DNA of 64,000 nt. Source: Sipunculus nudus. Lineage: Eukaryota; Annelida; Sipuncula; Golfingiida; Sipunculidae. The DNA is taken from positions 74,064,643 to 74,128,642 of the forward strand of contig CM049307.1 in NCBI GenBank assembly GCA_026874595.1. Reading direction: 5' to 3'. Shown here one piece after another: positions 26,877 to 39,263 of this stretch (positions are counted from its first letter, which is position 1; each line of letters starts with the position of its first letter). The notes under the pieces were generated by a model. That model was not told where the DNA came from. It saw only the letters and a program-made list of their open reading frames with translations, and made no database searches. Both the position numbers and the translations under genes were made by a program.

Positions 26877-29800
26877 TTTCATGTTTACTTTCTGAAAATG
26901 ATATTTATTACTGTTGTGTCGTATTGCTGTTTTGGCCTACATAATTTCCCCCACATTAGGACAAACAAACATGCAGCCGATGATCACAAAGCCGTCCGTA
27001 ACCGGCACATGTTAGAAATGATGAACTTATTACTGCTAGACCTGAAAAATGATAGAAAGTTAACAACAGGAGTAAGCCACATCAGGAAATACCTGCACAT
27101 GTGTGTAAGTGTATGTAAACATATTCCCATGCATATATTTGAATATTGAATATTAACTGTTCATTTCAGATATATCATTATGACCAGATATAGCCAGAAA
27201 CATTAATTTATGTTTATGGACAGCACCGTCCTTCTGTTTAATTTGTAATAGAAAATCATTTTTTTATTTGTGTTGTTTAATAAATAAAAAAAGTAAAATT
27301 CATTATGGTAATACACAGTTCCATCAAAGAGAAGATACAAATCTGTTTGTAAACCGGATTTAAATAAATGAAAATTTGACTGTGACCCTGGGGTCTTTAT
27401 AATGTTGAGCATGACGTGTACTTTGTTTACCTTTAATTAAATAGCGTAATCAAATACTCAAAGGGGTTTTGCTTTTGAAAATCGAGGTTTATTCACTCAT
27501 AACAATTTGTTTTCTGGATAAATACCTCTCTAAGAAATGTTAGAAAAATGGAAGTTTTCTATTTTCTTATAATTTCCATTATTTGATAAATAAAACAAAA
27601 CTAAAGTCATTATTCCTGCGGTCAGTTAATGAACCTTCAGACCAGATTGTTTTATATACCATCTTGTTGAAAGTAGAACATCTGAAATATTTGGGAGAAG
27701 AAATAATTTCCTATGATTGAGGTCATGCAAATCTTGATGTCGGGAAATCGTTTTCGTTGGTCTGGAGACGTCTCAAGACTATAAAAGAATCGTGACTGCT
27801 TAAAATATATCTCTCCTCAAAAGCCTGATGGAAAATGGAACTAGCGTCACTGTATTATATTAGGCGGTTCACAATTCAGTGCGATATTCAATTCCGTATT
27901 GATAAATGTACTCCATATCTCATCATCTGTCTGTGCCATGTCTTCCCTGATGGGGTCTTGGGCTGATTTGACAGCAGAAAATAACTTTAAAACAACATCG
28001 TGTCCACTCTTCAGCCGGGTCCCCTGACGCACGCTATTGCTAATATCTATGAAACTTGCGAGATGATGGTTAATTGTATCTGTAACTTTGACAGGTGAGT
28101 TCATTTGTTGCCAGACAACACGCGCTCGTGACAGACTGGAGTTCCGCTTGTAATAAGACATGAAATAAATCGGCCATGGCTCTGGATGGATTGCTGGGGC
28201 CAGTTTTATTAAGAGTCGATCATTTGAAGGGCTGGCTTGGCATGTTCTGATAAATAGCAACAGGGAGACACCATCGAAACCCGTTTCACCAATGAAAGAG
28301 TTCAGAGTATTTTTTTTTCAAAGGGATTCGTAATCCATTCATGGCGATATCATGTGCCATGCAAACAATACTACCGACCGCCTTTATTCCCCCTTGAAAT
28401 GTTGCAGCTTGTGTTGGCGATAATAGGGGTTATTGAACATACTGCGAAAGTCGCACGTTACAGTTACCCTGAAATAGTTTATATTCCTCACATATTCTCA
28501 AGATGGAATCATAAGTTTGCATCATAGAGTTTAATATCCCCATAAGTGAACACGGAGGGTATGTTTGCCATGAAACGTGGCATTTAATGATACACGTTAG
28601 TGACAAAGTTATCAATTTACTGAAATGCCAAGGTGCTCTGACAGCGGCCGGGGAGTCAAATAACTGCTGACACCTTCGGGCTTGAGGGTTGGTACATATA
28701 TGAATCTACCCAACCAGGGTGACATTTACAACTGTTCGTGTGACAATTAATGTCGTAAATATCAATTACCAGACGTGAGAGCACGAATTACGGCTTACTT
28801 TTAGTCTGAGTGTAACGCGTGAATCCCTCATGTGTGTTTTCCACGCTATCGCTGTTAGACAGGTCTCGGTTTCACTTGGAGCTCTAGTCGCTAATTGATT
28901 TGCAATGCGGTGTAATGGTTCTGTGTTCATCCGTTTTAAGAGTTGCCATCTATCAAGCGGAGAGACGCATCACGACCACTTAGGACACCGTAAGATTATA
29001 TAGTGTCGTCCATCAATGACCACCATGTCAAGGACACTCCGTCCCACGGGGAATCCTGGGATGCTCACGTTCAATCTCAGCTTCTCCAACATTTCCTGAC
29101 AAGTTTGTCGGTCTCTCAGGCAACCGGAAGAAGATCTCTACAGTATTGATCAAAGAAGGCAATAAAAGCCCGCTTCCGCTAAAAATGTCCAGAGTAAGAC
29201 GCTGCCTGTGTGCTTGCGTTTACGTGTAACTAAAATAGAAGATATTTATGGTGTATTTCTTCATCTCAAACATTTAGGACTGTTGGCTTCCATTTCAGGA
29301 AATGCAAGACAGCAAAACATGCATGGTAGGTAATAGGTTATAGTGCTTTAATTTTATACATTTCAAAGTTTTATACAGGAGATACTTTTTTAGAATTTGT
29401 TCTAACGCCTTTTTTGCCGGTGTGAATATCAGTTTTTAATGTCCAGCTTTGAAATGGTGATTTCGGACTTTTTAAAATGTATTAAGGAGTTTTGTGTGAA
29501 GGAAAAGGCCTGTTATTGCAGCAGGTATATAGGTTACAGCAGAATAAGCATGTTTGAGGCGGATTTATTGGCAGCCTATATCGCGACATCATTGGGTTTT
29601 GTATTTTTCATGTCTTTTTCTGTATACTCGGCATTGAATGTACCCAAATGTATTACAGCATTACGGACAGGCCAGAGCTTAACGATCACAAAAATTTACA
29701 ACTTTATGCAACGTCATCATGCTTAATATGACAAGCAGCTGCATTTTAAGTCCATTGAATTATCTCATGCCTGATAATATCTGATTTGAAAATATATAGC

Positions 29801-30948
29801 TCACGTTTTATTGTCTAATATCTTCCAATGAGTTCAGTAGTTGATAGATTTAAATCATGCTGCACAATTTGTCGCATTTTCCGAATGAATCAGTCGCCAT
29901 GGCGACAGGAGCGTCGTCTGTAGTCAACTTTTATGGACAGATATAGTTTTTAGAAAATTTTTGGAACCAATGTTGATACTATTTATTTTTGTTTTGATCA
30001 GCGTCTATTCCCACTAACAAAGACTTCAATCTGACTTGAATTTTCTTTTATTTGCATGAAGGTTTTCTTCGACTTGCTTTCTCTTGGATAATGCGACATA
30101 AAAATACATAAATACATAATGCGCCAGTCTGCTGTTTATTGTAAGCCTTCTCTTTGTGTCTGACGGGTGGCCCCTCCGGCGTCCGCATCAGTTGTCTGAT
30201 ATATCCTATGCTTAACCATATTTAATTGATAGCGTCTGGAAACAGTACAGAAAACCAGGCTGATTTATATGTTACGTTGTCCTGTACCCGCAGGGTCAGC
30301 TATTTTATACCGCCTTCAGGTGGCAAGGCATTATACTTTCCTTTTAGTTACTTTGTTGGCTTGTTTGTCTTTTAGAATCAGAGGACGCATTTTTATCAAA
30401 TATTTTATGAGGGTTTAAGTAACAACAGAGGAACAGGTCTTAATACGTTAAGGCAATCTTTATTACTAAAATATTTTATAAAAGAATACTGTACCAATGT
30501 CTGTTCTTGAATAGGTATGGGTCATTCATCGGTATTAGAGCTCTTTATGTTCTGCAGTTTTAGGAACCGTGACGGATACGGGATGTTTTATTAGGATCCT
30601 GCCGAATAATCCATTTATGTTGACCTACTTTTTTATGTAATGGATGAAACTCTTATTTATGTTTGCATTGGAGTATAAAATCATTCAGTCGGCGTGGCGA
30701 TAGTGGGTTGGTCGACATGGACGTGTTTCCTCTGTGTGTGCGCTTGTGTAATAATAAAAGTCCGTTAACATCATCAGCTTAGGTACAAGAAGAAATGATA
30801 TATTAACAGCTGTATCTGGCAAGCCACGTTATGGACCACTTATCAGCGGTCGCTATGGTTAGGTAGTCATTTCACATGAGTGGTAATTGGCTCGGACACT
30901 GTATATGAATGTACCTGTGCGTGTATTAGGCAAGTACTGCGCACATGT

Positions 30949-30987
<39 letters not shown>

Positions 30988-31381
30988 CTATAGAATCTGT
31001 GGAATTGGACCACCTTTGGGACTGGCAAACAGTGGTTTTAATTCACAGGTCGTCTTATTAGACAGATCCGTTATAACCAATGTAAATGTTTTCTGTTCAC
31101 TTAACGATGGTCTTAATAGATAGGGGTTTCTTATTAATCACGCACACACACACAAATATTTATATATGATAAGTTCAATATGTGTGTGTGGCGTGTGTGA
31201 GATAGAGAGACTTGATAGGTAACGTGGCAGTGCTAGTGTTTTGTTCAATGTGTGTAGGTTTATAACGAATGAAAATGCCTTTTGAGCAGACACCTGTGAA
31301 CAAGAACCAAAAAAATCTTCATCATTCTCAGGGGTCAATATTATTGATCCATTCATTATATAAACACCAATTTAATAATAT
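26877..31381. other. Region upstream of the receptor exon
   Basis: Probably intron or promoter of the receptor gene, by the 3' splice site at 31397-31398. No coding exon was recognised. Patches of balanced composition occur at 27840-28260 and 28620-29200. A 137-codon minus-strand frame at 27847-28260 has no recognisable domain. Confidence 0.6.
30951..30983. repeat. (AT)n microsatellite upstream of the receptor
   Basis: Sixteen AT units, about 480 bp upstream of the receptor ATG and in the presumed intron or upstream region. Confidence 0.95.
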
Positions 31382-31463
31382 ACCTTTTTTGTTTTCAGAT
31401 AGGGCTGGCCCCTGTTGTCAGTGAACAAGATTCAGCTACAACGAAGTAAGCAAACAAGTAAAG
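31382..31463 (+). promoter_or_regulatory. 3' splice acceptor and 5'UTR part of the receptor exon
   Basis: A pyrimidine-rich run ending in TTTTTTGTTTTCAG (AG at 31397-31398) makes a strong 3' splice site 65 bases before the receptor ATG. It implies that the coding exon begins near 31399 with about 65 bases of 5'UTR, and that the promoter and first, non-coding exon lie upstream, possibly beyond this window. I could not place the donor exon. Inference from the motif only; there is no transcript evidence. Confidence 0.55.
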
Positions 31464-32615
31464 ATGTCATTGTTCCCGGACCCGACGGCGGGGGCCATAC
31501 CGTATACGGTTTACCCCGTATTAAACCGTACGGTACCGGGCCGTAATAACGGCACTGGAATAATGACTTGCTCATTTAACAGCACAGAACTGGATGCAGA
31601 ATCACGGGAAATTCTCCAGTTTGAGCGAGTGGTAGGCATTATCGCACCAATTCTGTTCGGATTTATAACGGTTGTTGGGATCGTCGGGAACGTTCTGGTA
31701 ATAATGGTGGTTGTGTCCAATAAACAGATGAGGAACACTACCAATTTGTTGATCATGAATCTGGCTATAGCGGACTTGTCCTTCATTGTGATGTGTGTAC
31801 CGTTTACGGCAACAATCTACGCGCTGACCAGCTGGCCGTTTGGCGCCGCTTGGTGCAAGATCTACCAGTACACAATATATGTGTCCTGTTACGTCAGCGT
31901 GTACACGCTTGTTTTGATGTCACTGGATCGCTACCTGGCTGTGGTTCATCCAATCACCTCAATGAGTATCCGTAACCAAGCCAACGCTATCATGGTTACC
32001 CTGCTGACGTGGGCGGTCATATGCATTTCTAATGTCCCTATCCTGGTCAAATTTAAAGTGTATTATTACGACTTCTTATGTGAAATGCGGTCAACCTGCG
32101 TGGATCCCGACATCTTACAGTTTCCCCAGAACGGTCAGGCGTTTTACGGCAGTTTGTTCGTCTGTGCGTTTTTGGTGCCACTCACCGTAGTTTCCATTCT
32201 GTACGGGCTCATGCTAAAACGGTTGCTGTACGGGGTGGCGCCACGGGTAAGCCAGTCCTCAGAGAGCCAGCGCTCCAAGCGGCGAGTGACGAGAATGGTG
32301 GTGGTGGTAGTGGCGGCTTTCGCTATCTGTTGGCTGCCCATACAAGTCATGTTTATGATTCAATACTTTGGAAAAGACCCTGCCCAGTCCTCAACCATCT
32401 TCATCGGTATCCGTATCGCCTCTCATTGCCTCGCCTATATGAACAGTTGCATCAACCCAATTCTGTACGCTTTCCTATCGGACAACTTTAGGAAAAGTTT
32501 CATGAAACTCTTGTGCAACAAAAGCATGACGCCAAGCCGTTTCGAATTCGAAAGGACCAATGCAAAGTGTATGGAAGCTTCAAAGTCAACCGGAGTAACT
32601 GACAATTGTGTATAA
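31464..32615 (+). CDS. AstA-R: Allatostatin-A receptor-like (galanin-type) class A GPCR, complete 383-residue coding exon
   Basis: Seven-transmembrane G protein-coupled receptor of the plasma membrane, expected to bind an allatostatin-A/buccalin-type neuropeptide. Seen in the translation: an extracellular N-terminus with three N-glycosylation sequons (N21, N29, N39); GN of TM1 (N76); LAIAD of TM2 (D104); WPFG in loop 1; cysteines C131 and one of C206/C212 for the conserved disulfide; DRY at 155-157 followed by LAVVHPITSMSIR, a strongly AstA-receptor-like stretch; W183 of TM4; P239 of TM5; CWLP at 289-292; NPILY at 331-335; then FLSDNFRKSF and C351, a possible palmitoylation site. Length is normal for the family. 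The ATG has A at -3. The 7TM region has no intron, and GC content and codon texture stand out from the AT-rich flanks. No frameshift or missing key residue. A galanin-receptor-like orthologue with another peptide ligand is possible; class A peptide receptor is certain. Confidence 0.93.
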   Translation: MSLFPDPTAGAIPYTVYPVLNRTVPGRNNGTGIMTCSFNSTELDAESREILQFERVVGIIAPILFGFITVVGIVGNVLVIMVVVSNKQMRNTTNLLIMNLAIADLSFIVMCVPFTATIYALTSWPFGAAWCKIYQYTIYVSCYVSVYTLVLMSLDRYLAVVHPITSMSIRNQANAIMVTLLTWAVICISNVPILVKFKVYYYDFLCEMRSTCVDPDILQFPQNGQAFYGSLFVCAFLVPLTVVSILYGLMLKRLLYGVAPRVSQSSESQRSKRRVTRMVVVVVAAFAICWLPIQVMFMIQYFGKDPAQSSTIFIGIRIASHCLAYMNSCINPILYAFLSDNFRKSFMKLLCNKSMTPSRFEFERTNAKCMEASKSTGVTDNCV

Positions 32616-34164
32616 AGCTACCCCACCGTCCAACAAACTAGAGGTACGAACCCCCCGCGCTGTCGACCATCGAAAACCGGCAACCTGGGACGCAGAACAC
32701 ATCCGCGGTTCTGAGGACTTTGGAAGGTTCTCGGGGACTTTACGAGACGGAGCGGTGTACGTTTTGGATAGCACCGTAAGGACATTGTTATTATGCTTGA
32801 GTGTGTGCGTCGAGGGAAGTATGATATTATATATTCATGTTATTTAATCATGGCGGCCTGATTACTTGAACTCTGTATGGAAGTGAACATATTAGCGTTA
32901 CTTATTCTTTAAAGTGTGTTATGGTGACGTCACAGGGACTTTAACTACCCTTGTGTTGCCAGCCTTCGTCTCATTGTCAATGATATGCCCTATGTAAATA
33001 GCGTAATGTTATGTATTTGCTTAACTGGAATTCATAGCCATGTATAAACCCATATGTCATCCATGAAAGGTCTTATTTTTATTTATATACAATATATCTC
33101 TGTTTATACATTTCAAGTATTTTATTACGCTTTAAAATGTAAGAAAGAACACAAAGCACTTTACTCCGCTCACTCATTCATTATTTGCTGCTTGTGGTCA
33201 TTACTACAAAATACATACCCCTGCCAAACCTTTCTTAATGTGTTTCATGAGTCATGAAAACCTTATGTAAATTAATCTAATTTTTGCTTGCCCCTTTATG
33301 TCAAAAGCGGGTTTTTATTCAGCGTCATTAGCATTTGAAGGGAAAATGTTTTCCTTCGTCTGGACTGGAATCAATCCACACAACTTTTACATAACAAAAT
33401 ACATTAACCATCATTACAACAACAACCCCACCCCCTCCCCCCCTCCCCCCAAACAAAAAATATCACATTTACTTAGGATTAGTGATGACCTGGGGTCCAA
33501 CAGTCATAAAAAAGCCAGAAAGAGAAACAAAAGTCTGAAAATACCACACTAAAAATATGGACACATTCTTGTTTAATTAGCACCATTTTGTTTAATGAAG
33601 ATCAAGTCCCCAGTAATTTTGCTAAATGGTGCTCTGTTATAGGCCCCTTTAAATGACATAAACGTAAAATGGATAAAACCTTTTGTTCAGATGCTAGTTT
33701 GAACAATTGAAGCGATGTGTTTCACCCTTCCTGAGTGATCCTTGCCTTGATTAGTAAATTTAAAAACAAATTTACCCTCAGTATTTTTCTCGTCCTAGAT
33801 TCATCTTAAAAGATCAATCTTTTGGTTTTGACTAAATAAGGATGTAGACAGGGAAGTTAAGCGTTTGTCTGTGGGTTTCGAGAATTTCCTGCATGCCACT
33901 GAAAAGATCCTGCGTTCTGTTTATTTTAACCAAACGCTTTGCAGGTCTTTTCCAAACCCATATATGTTAATTTGGCCATTGCCAAAAAAAAAAAAAAAAG
34001 AGTATGGCAACTGGGACTGAGCAATGACAAGATGGTATTGCGACTTTATTGTAAAGTGGAAACGGTTTTGAAGATTCTTGGAAAACATTTTACCAAGCAT
34101 TCATTGATAAGGTTTAATCCAACAAAATATTCAAAATTAGAAATCTGCATTCTTAGGAATACAG
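32616..34164 (+). other. 3'UTR and downstream region of the receptor
   Basis: The first few hundred bases after the stop keep balanced composition and are probably 3'UTR, then the DNA becomes AT-rich. No perfect AATAAA was found close to the stop; the nearest similar motif (TAAATAAGG, about 33833) is weak. A C-rich patch lies at 33426-33450 and a 15-A run at 33984-33998. Confidence 0.5.
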
Positions 34165-34446
34165 GCCTCCGCCATGTTGGCATTCAGTTATTCGGCCATT
34201 ATTCCCAGGTTCCTTCGTGTATAAGTGAATGCACGGTTATGAATATTAATCAGTTACATTCCTGAATCCGGGTTATGTATTGGATCCACACCAAAATCCA
34301 ATAGATTCTTTCTTTGCCCGTTCCCGAAATGGCCTGAACATTTTCATGAGATTCTATCCATGATTGAGTAGGGCATGTTGTGAATAAACACAAACAAACA
34401 CACATACACATGAAAGGGGATGTACGCAAACCATCCGGGCGGACGC
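34165..34446 (+). mobile_element. MITE-like dispersed repeat (GCCTCCGCC ends), copy 1
   Basis: Begins GCCTCCGCCATG and ends near GGCGGACGC, so the ends are inverted. Blocks shared with the other copies: ATTCGGCC, TTCCTGAATCCGG-like, GGATCCACACCAAAATC, CCCGTTCCCGAAATG, TTTCATGAGATTC, TTGTGAATAAACACAAACAAACACACA over two stretches, then GGGGATGTACGCAAA. About 280 bp, non-coding. Could instead be a SINE body; no head with A and B boxes was seen. Confidence 0.65.
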
Positions 34447-36678
34447 AATAAATCGATACACCTGTCATTAATTGGTATATAACGCTCAGGTAAATATGGA
34501 AATGTTGATAAGACAAGATCATTACAAAGAATACAGAGGGGATTATTCAAAACAGACTGTCGCGACAGAATTCTACTTGAGACTAATTCACCTTGTCGAT
34601 ATCCCAGAAATGTAATTGAATAAATATCCGCGGAAATGTACCCTGACTAATAGTTTTTTTACTGTAATTTAAGATGGATTATTTCATTTCTTAAATTATA
34701 CAGGAATTAGCTATTGTATCTGTAATTTTGTTTTATGTAACCTCTTCATTTTTATTCATTATACATAATGCACAACATGTATTCACAAATAATCTTCTGT
34801 AATATCTTTCTTTCTTGCTTAATTTTCGCACAGTATATTTAAGTGAAATATTTTTTTTGTAAAAACGTGAATGTAATATGAATATAATTATCCATATCCA
34901 TTTGCATCTGAGGACCCTTCCAGAACATTAGTAGTTCCATTGTTATTCCATACTATATAAAATTAAACTTTTATGACATCCGTAAAAAAATATACATTTA
35001 CATCTTTTGTGGCTGATGCTCTAGTTCATTAAGTGTTGTCTACTTTGATATAATGGACTACTTTCAATAATTATTACTGGTGAAGGAAGTTTGTGTCAGT
35101 AATTTTATTCTACTGATGAGTTTGCCTTACATGTGGAGCATTTTGATGAAGGCGGGGGATGATATTTTATTTGCCGAGAGACAATAAATTAATACTTCAT
35201 TCGCATTTTTATTCAGGAAAACATTTCTTTCCCTTTGTCTTTCATTTCATTCATATCAATTGATATTATTTTAAAAGATTCATATACACAGACGGACAGA
35301 CATAAGACAAATAAAAAATGAAAAAAAGACAGGATGAATAACAGATAAACAGGGGCTCCCACCAAAACTTCTTTGACTGATGTAAGTGAAACAGTTATAC
35401 TTACATTTTTCCAGCCCGCTGATTGCATGTGTTTTGGTGAACGGACATCAGTGTCGAGCGACCAACTACTTAAAATTAATAATTTTAATCTGATATTTGT
35501 AATTTAAAAAATATATTTATTTACAGTAGAAAATTGTTCACTTCAGTTTTCCATTAAAATATGACCAGTGCAGCATAACTCAAAATGTTCATGATGAGAT
35601 AATGGCAATATAATGGAGTTATGCTTTGCGTAAACGTTATCTACTTCACCAAGTGATTTTAAAAGGTTAACACCATTTGCGATTTATATCGTTGGAGGGC
35701 CTACAAAATGGTTATACTGGAATAAGGAAAATGTCACTGAATTAGCTAATCGCATTTAAACAACCTTTATAACCCCTAAATTACATTTTATCAGCAACAT
35801 TAAAACCATAAGGTCCCCATATTCTGCATAAATTTACTCTCACAAAAACGTATATGGTCTGCGAAATCGGGAAAGGTCAAACCAATTTTAAATAGACCGA
35901 CAGAAAATAGAATATCGCTGGCTGTTGCGTCTGATCTAGGAAACATTGAATCAGTTTTGACAGGCGCTACAAGAAAAATTCTTTCCCGAATCACGAACAG
36001 CCATTATCGGCCCGGGGTGGTTCTGGAGCGGCTGTTGTATGTACGTGTGTGCTTGCCTGTCTCAGGAGAACTGAACAGTTAAGGTTTTTCTACATTATCA
36101 GAGATGCCGTGGCATCCCTTGGGTATGAGTTATCCCAAAGCCGGTTAATTATATGCTTCACCAGTTAGAAGTCTATTCGACGGATCTTTTTCCCATCGTG
36201 TTTCACACTTGCGTATTTGGTATAACGGAAAATAAACGTCACCAGAAGCTTGATTGTCTAAACTGAATAAAAAGGAGGAACTGATGAATATTCGAACAAA
36301 GGATAACTTTATTTTTTACTGTATTGGATGTAGAAAAAGACCAATGAATCTCGTAACACCGAAAACAAAATCCTTATGTCTCTCACACACATAACCACAC
36401 ACACACTCTCTCTGTTTCTCTTTCTCTCCCTCTCTCTCCAGTGTAATTTTTCGCAGAAACCACTTCAGCACTGGATCCAAATATGACGCGAACAATGGTA
36501 AGTGAACTGAGGGTTCTGTAGAAACCGGGACGCCTGGCCGCAGCCTCGTGGTTTTTTCATGAAAAACGCATGTTTAACCTGGCATGCATAAGGCTATAAG
36601 CCATAGAAAGTATTCCATGCTATTTTATGTCCTATTTTATTTAATGTCCTATAAACGGTAACATACTAACAATCCTAT

Positions 36679-36896
36679 AGCGGATCGAGGGGAGGGTCCA
36701 GGGAGTCGGAACCCCCCCCCCCCCCCCCTTTTTTTTCATCTGAAGCAACCATTTTTAAGGGGTTCAGACACATTTTCGGCCTGGACCCGCCCTTTTTCGG
36801 AGCTTGGGATCTATTTTAGTTTTTTCATTAGTCCTCCTGCGTTGGACACCCCCCCCCCCCGCCCCACCCTTTTCCTAAATCCTTGATTCCCCCCTG
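36679..36896. mobile_element. Second, degraded GCGGATC/GGGG element with C runs
   Basis: Starts AGCGGATCGAGGGGAGGGTC and ends CTAAATCCTTGATTCCCCC, an imperfect inverted pair like that at 15354-15559. Inside are a 17-C run followed by 8 T (36712-36736) and a second C run near 36850. Weaker than the first element. Confidence 0.4.
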
Positions 36897-37308
36897 ATAA
36901 ATGTTTTTGTAATGAGCTGTGAGGGACTGCAGGGAGGGACTAAACGACGTATATTTTAATCATAAGGTTTTCTCAGGAACTTTTGTCAAGTGTTTCACTT
37001 ACATGATATAAAGAATACTTGTGCTACAACTCTCCTGGAAACCCCCTCCCCCAAATATCAATAAAGAATGGCAAATCATAATATTCTAGAAACCACCAAA
37101 AATGTAGGTTTTAGAAACAGCTAGACGAAAAGCATTTTAAGGGTGTACTTACTTTTAAATTTGTTCCCCGATAAACAACATAGGTCCGACAGCATCATTG
37201 CTCGGTAAGTATTGTAGATATAACGATTGTATAAATAAGCATTCTACCTTGAAATTATATGTATATAGCAGAGTGAAAGTTTATGAAAGATACTTTGTAT
37301 AAATGGAA

Positions 37309-37640
37309 GCTCAGGCGACATCGTGAAATACGATGTTTATTCAGAGTAGGCAGTTCAGAGTAGTCATAGGCATGTTAACAGACATATGCGTTTTGCGTTA
37401 ACACATGCATACGTCGTTGAAGGCGCTTGTACGAGAAACGTATTGCTGCCAATGTGAAAAGACAGGCTCAGAAATCGTGAAATACGACGTTTAATCAGTG
37501 GAGGCAGTTCAGGATAGTCTTAAATCTTGGTCACTGCACACTGCAGGAATACTATGCGTAAACACATGTATACGTCGTTGAAGGCGCTTGTACGAGAAAC
37601 GTATAGCTGCCAATGTGAAAAGACAGTCTCAGGAATATAT
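37309..37640 (+). repeat. Tandem duplication, two units of about 154-161 bp
   Basis: The block TCGTGAAATACGAYGTTTA occurs at 37321 and 37475. ACGTCGTTGAAGGCGCTTGT plus ACGAGAAACGTA occurs at 37411 and 37572, and CTGCCAATGTGAAAAGACAG follows in both. The units differ by scattered substitutions and a few small indels. No gene is evident; the open frame on each strand at 37520-37765 is a by-product. Confidence 0.85.
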
Positions 37641-37969
37641 GTTCCAACAGAATTAAATGTTTGGTTTGAGTATAGTAAGTTGTCATGGAATAAGCAGATC
37701 AGATCCAAAACTGACAAATCTCGAAGATAAAAAGAAAGCTGGTTAGAATATTTCAGTGAAAGCATTTAGCAAAGAAACAACTTTAGCCTTAGTTTGTTGT
37801 ATTGTCTTTTAGCAAATTGCGCAAAAAATGTTATGTACAGATTTTGCTGACAATTTGTATAGGAGTAGGGTAAAACCGTATCAGTAATCCATTATAATTT
37901 TGGGAAAATTTTATAAATTTTCTTGACTGTTATCAGAGTAAAATTCCTTTCCAGGCGTTAAAATGAACA

Positions 37970-37985
37970 GGGGGGGGGGGGGGGG
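37970..37985. repeat. Poly-G tract
   Basis: Sixteen G. Confidence 0.9.
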
Positions 37986-38404
37986 TCAATGTGATTACAG
38001 GTGATTCGCTAGACCGCATATTGTACGGCTCCGACAGGAGCCAGTGGCCAGTGAGCTCGAAATGCAAGAAAATCCCCGAGGGGCCTCCTAAAAAAGCTGA
38101 CATGCGTGGAGAACCTTGAAGCACAAAAGAAATAAGAGGCACCTAATGGGGAAATATTGAAAAATATATAAATTATGCAGCCTAATATGAAATAATCCTG
38201 CAAAAGAAAACAAACTTGTCCTAGAAGAGGACACCAACGATACGTGTGCAGGATTTGGAGAGTCAAATCAGAGCGGAAGCAGTTATCCAGTGTCTTGAAA
38301 AAACAAACTGTCTATCAATTATATAGATAGTTGCCCTCAGTTCCGACGTTGTTTAGTTTTTCATGGTCTTTGTTGAAGTATTTCTTTACCAAAATGGCTG
38401 AGGG

Positions 38405-38500
38405 ACAGGACGTGGACTAGTGGTCAATGCGTTGCACGATATGAACTAGATGGTCAGGAGCTCTTTCGAACCCTGCACAGGCCTCAATGGACAACTGGGG
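38405..38500 (+). repeat. tRNA-like SINE head
   Basis: A-box-like GTGGACTAGTGGTCAATGCG (about 38412-38431) and B-box-like CTTTCGAACCCTG (38462-38474) lie at plausible polymerase III spacing. The flanks do not form an acceptor stem, so it is a tRNA-derived repeat head or tRNA pseudogene. It lies about 250 bp upstream of a MITE-like copy. Confidence 0.5.
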
Positions 38501-38755
38501 AGATCTCGTAGAACCTCAGAAATTCGCTCTAATGTTTTAATGACAGGTTATACTTCAGAATTATTCCTTATCCCCTGCATATAAAAACTTAAATTCTGAA
38601 GTAAATATTACGATACATTATGCTTGTCGTATGATTATCGTCATCCTCATATAATAGACAGTGTCCCCTACAGGCAATTGACCTATTATTATTAAAAAAA
38701 TGACTGAGCCCATAAGCCCAGCTAAGGACTAGAAATCTGCCTTCTAAGGAAGCAA

Positions 38756-39263
38756 GCCTCCGCCATTCACTTATTCGGCCCATATTCCCATGTCCTTTTG
38801 TACATAAGTGATTATATTTGTGAGCATACCTTGATGACGTTCCTGGATCCAGATCATGTGCCGGATCCACACCAATTCAAAAACGATTCTTCCTTGGCCC
38901 ATTCTCGATATGTCCTGGAAATTTCATGAGATTCCGTTTATGTTTTGAGTTATGTTGTGAACATATGAACAAAACCCGGACAGCCGAGGGGTTAAACGCT
39001 CGGCTCTCTCCGCTGGCAACCGGGTTTCTTCTCCGGTGTGGCCATGAGCGTGGGTTGTAGTTACCCGTCCAAGGTCGGTCGTTTTCTCGGGGATCTCCGG
39101 TTTTCTCCACCCCTACAGACTACCGAATGCTTTCACCTGAGCCATGGAGAGTGCCTTGAATAGTTTAATAACTATTTGTACAATCCATGTAAAATAAATA
39201 AGTTTATATCAACCCACATACAGCTCACAAACGGGAATGAACGCATTCATTCCTGGTGGAGGC
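38756..39263 (+). mobile_element. MITE-like dispersed repeat, copy 2, split by a SINE
   Basis: The left part (38756-38970) runs from GCCTCCGCC through GGATCCACACCAATTC and TCATGAGATTCCG to TTATGTTGTGAAC. The right part (39211-39263) resumes with CCCACATACAGC, GGGAATGAACGCATTC and ends GGTGGAGGC. The 240 bp between them is the family-2 SINE. The outer ends give the inverted pair GCCTCCGCC/GGTGGAGGC. Confidence 0.68.
38971..39210 (+). mobile_element. tRNA-derived SINE, family 2, inserted into a MITE-like repeat
   Basis: It shares with 63316-63558 the blocks AACGCTCGGCTCTC-like, GTGGGTTGTAGTTACCCG, TCTCCGGTTTTCTCCACC, CCATGGAGAGTGCC and a tail with AAAATAAATAAGTTTATAT. The B box is damaged. It lies between the left (38756-38970) and right (39211-39263) parts of a repeat that is continuous at four other places, so it inserted later. 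The open frame 38877-39110 on the minus strand is a shadow. Confidence 0.75.

Noticed and set aside
27847-28260. 137-codon open frame on the minus strand upstream of the receptor
   Set aside because: No motif, signal peptide or family resemblance; the length is within chance for 64 kb of such sequence.
31511-31786. Minus-strand open frame inside the receptor gene
   Set aside because: Antisense shadow of the real coding exon.
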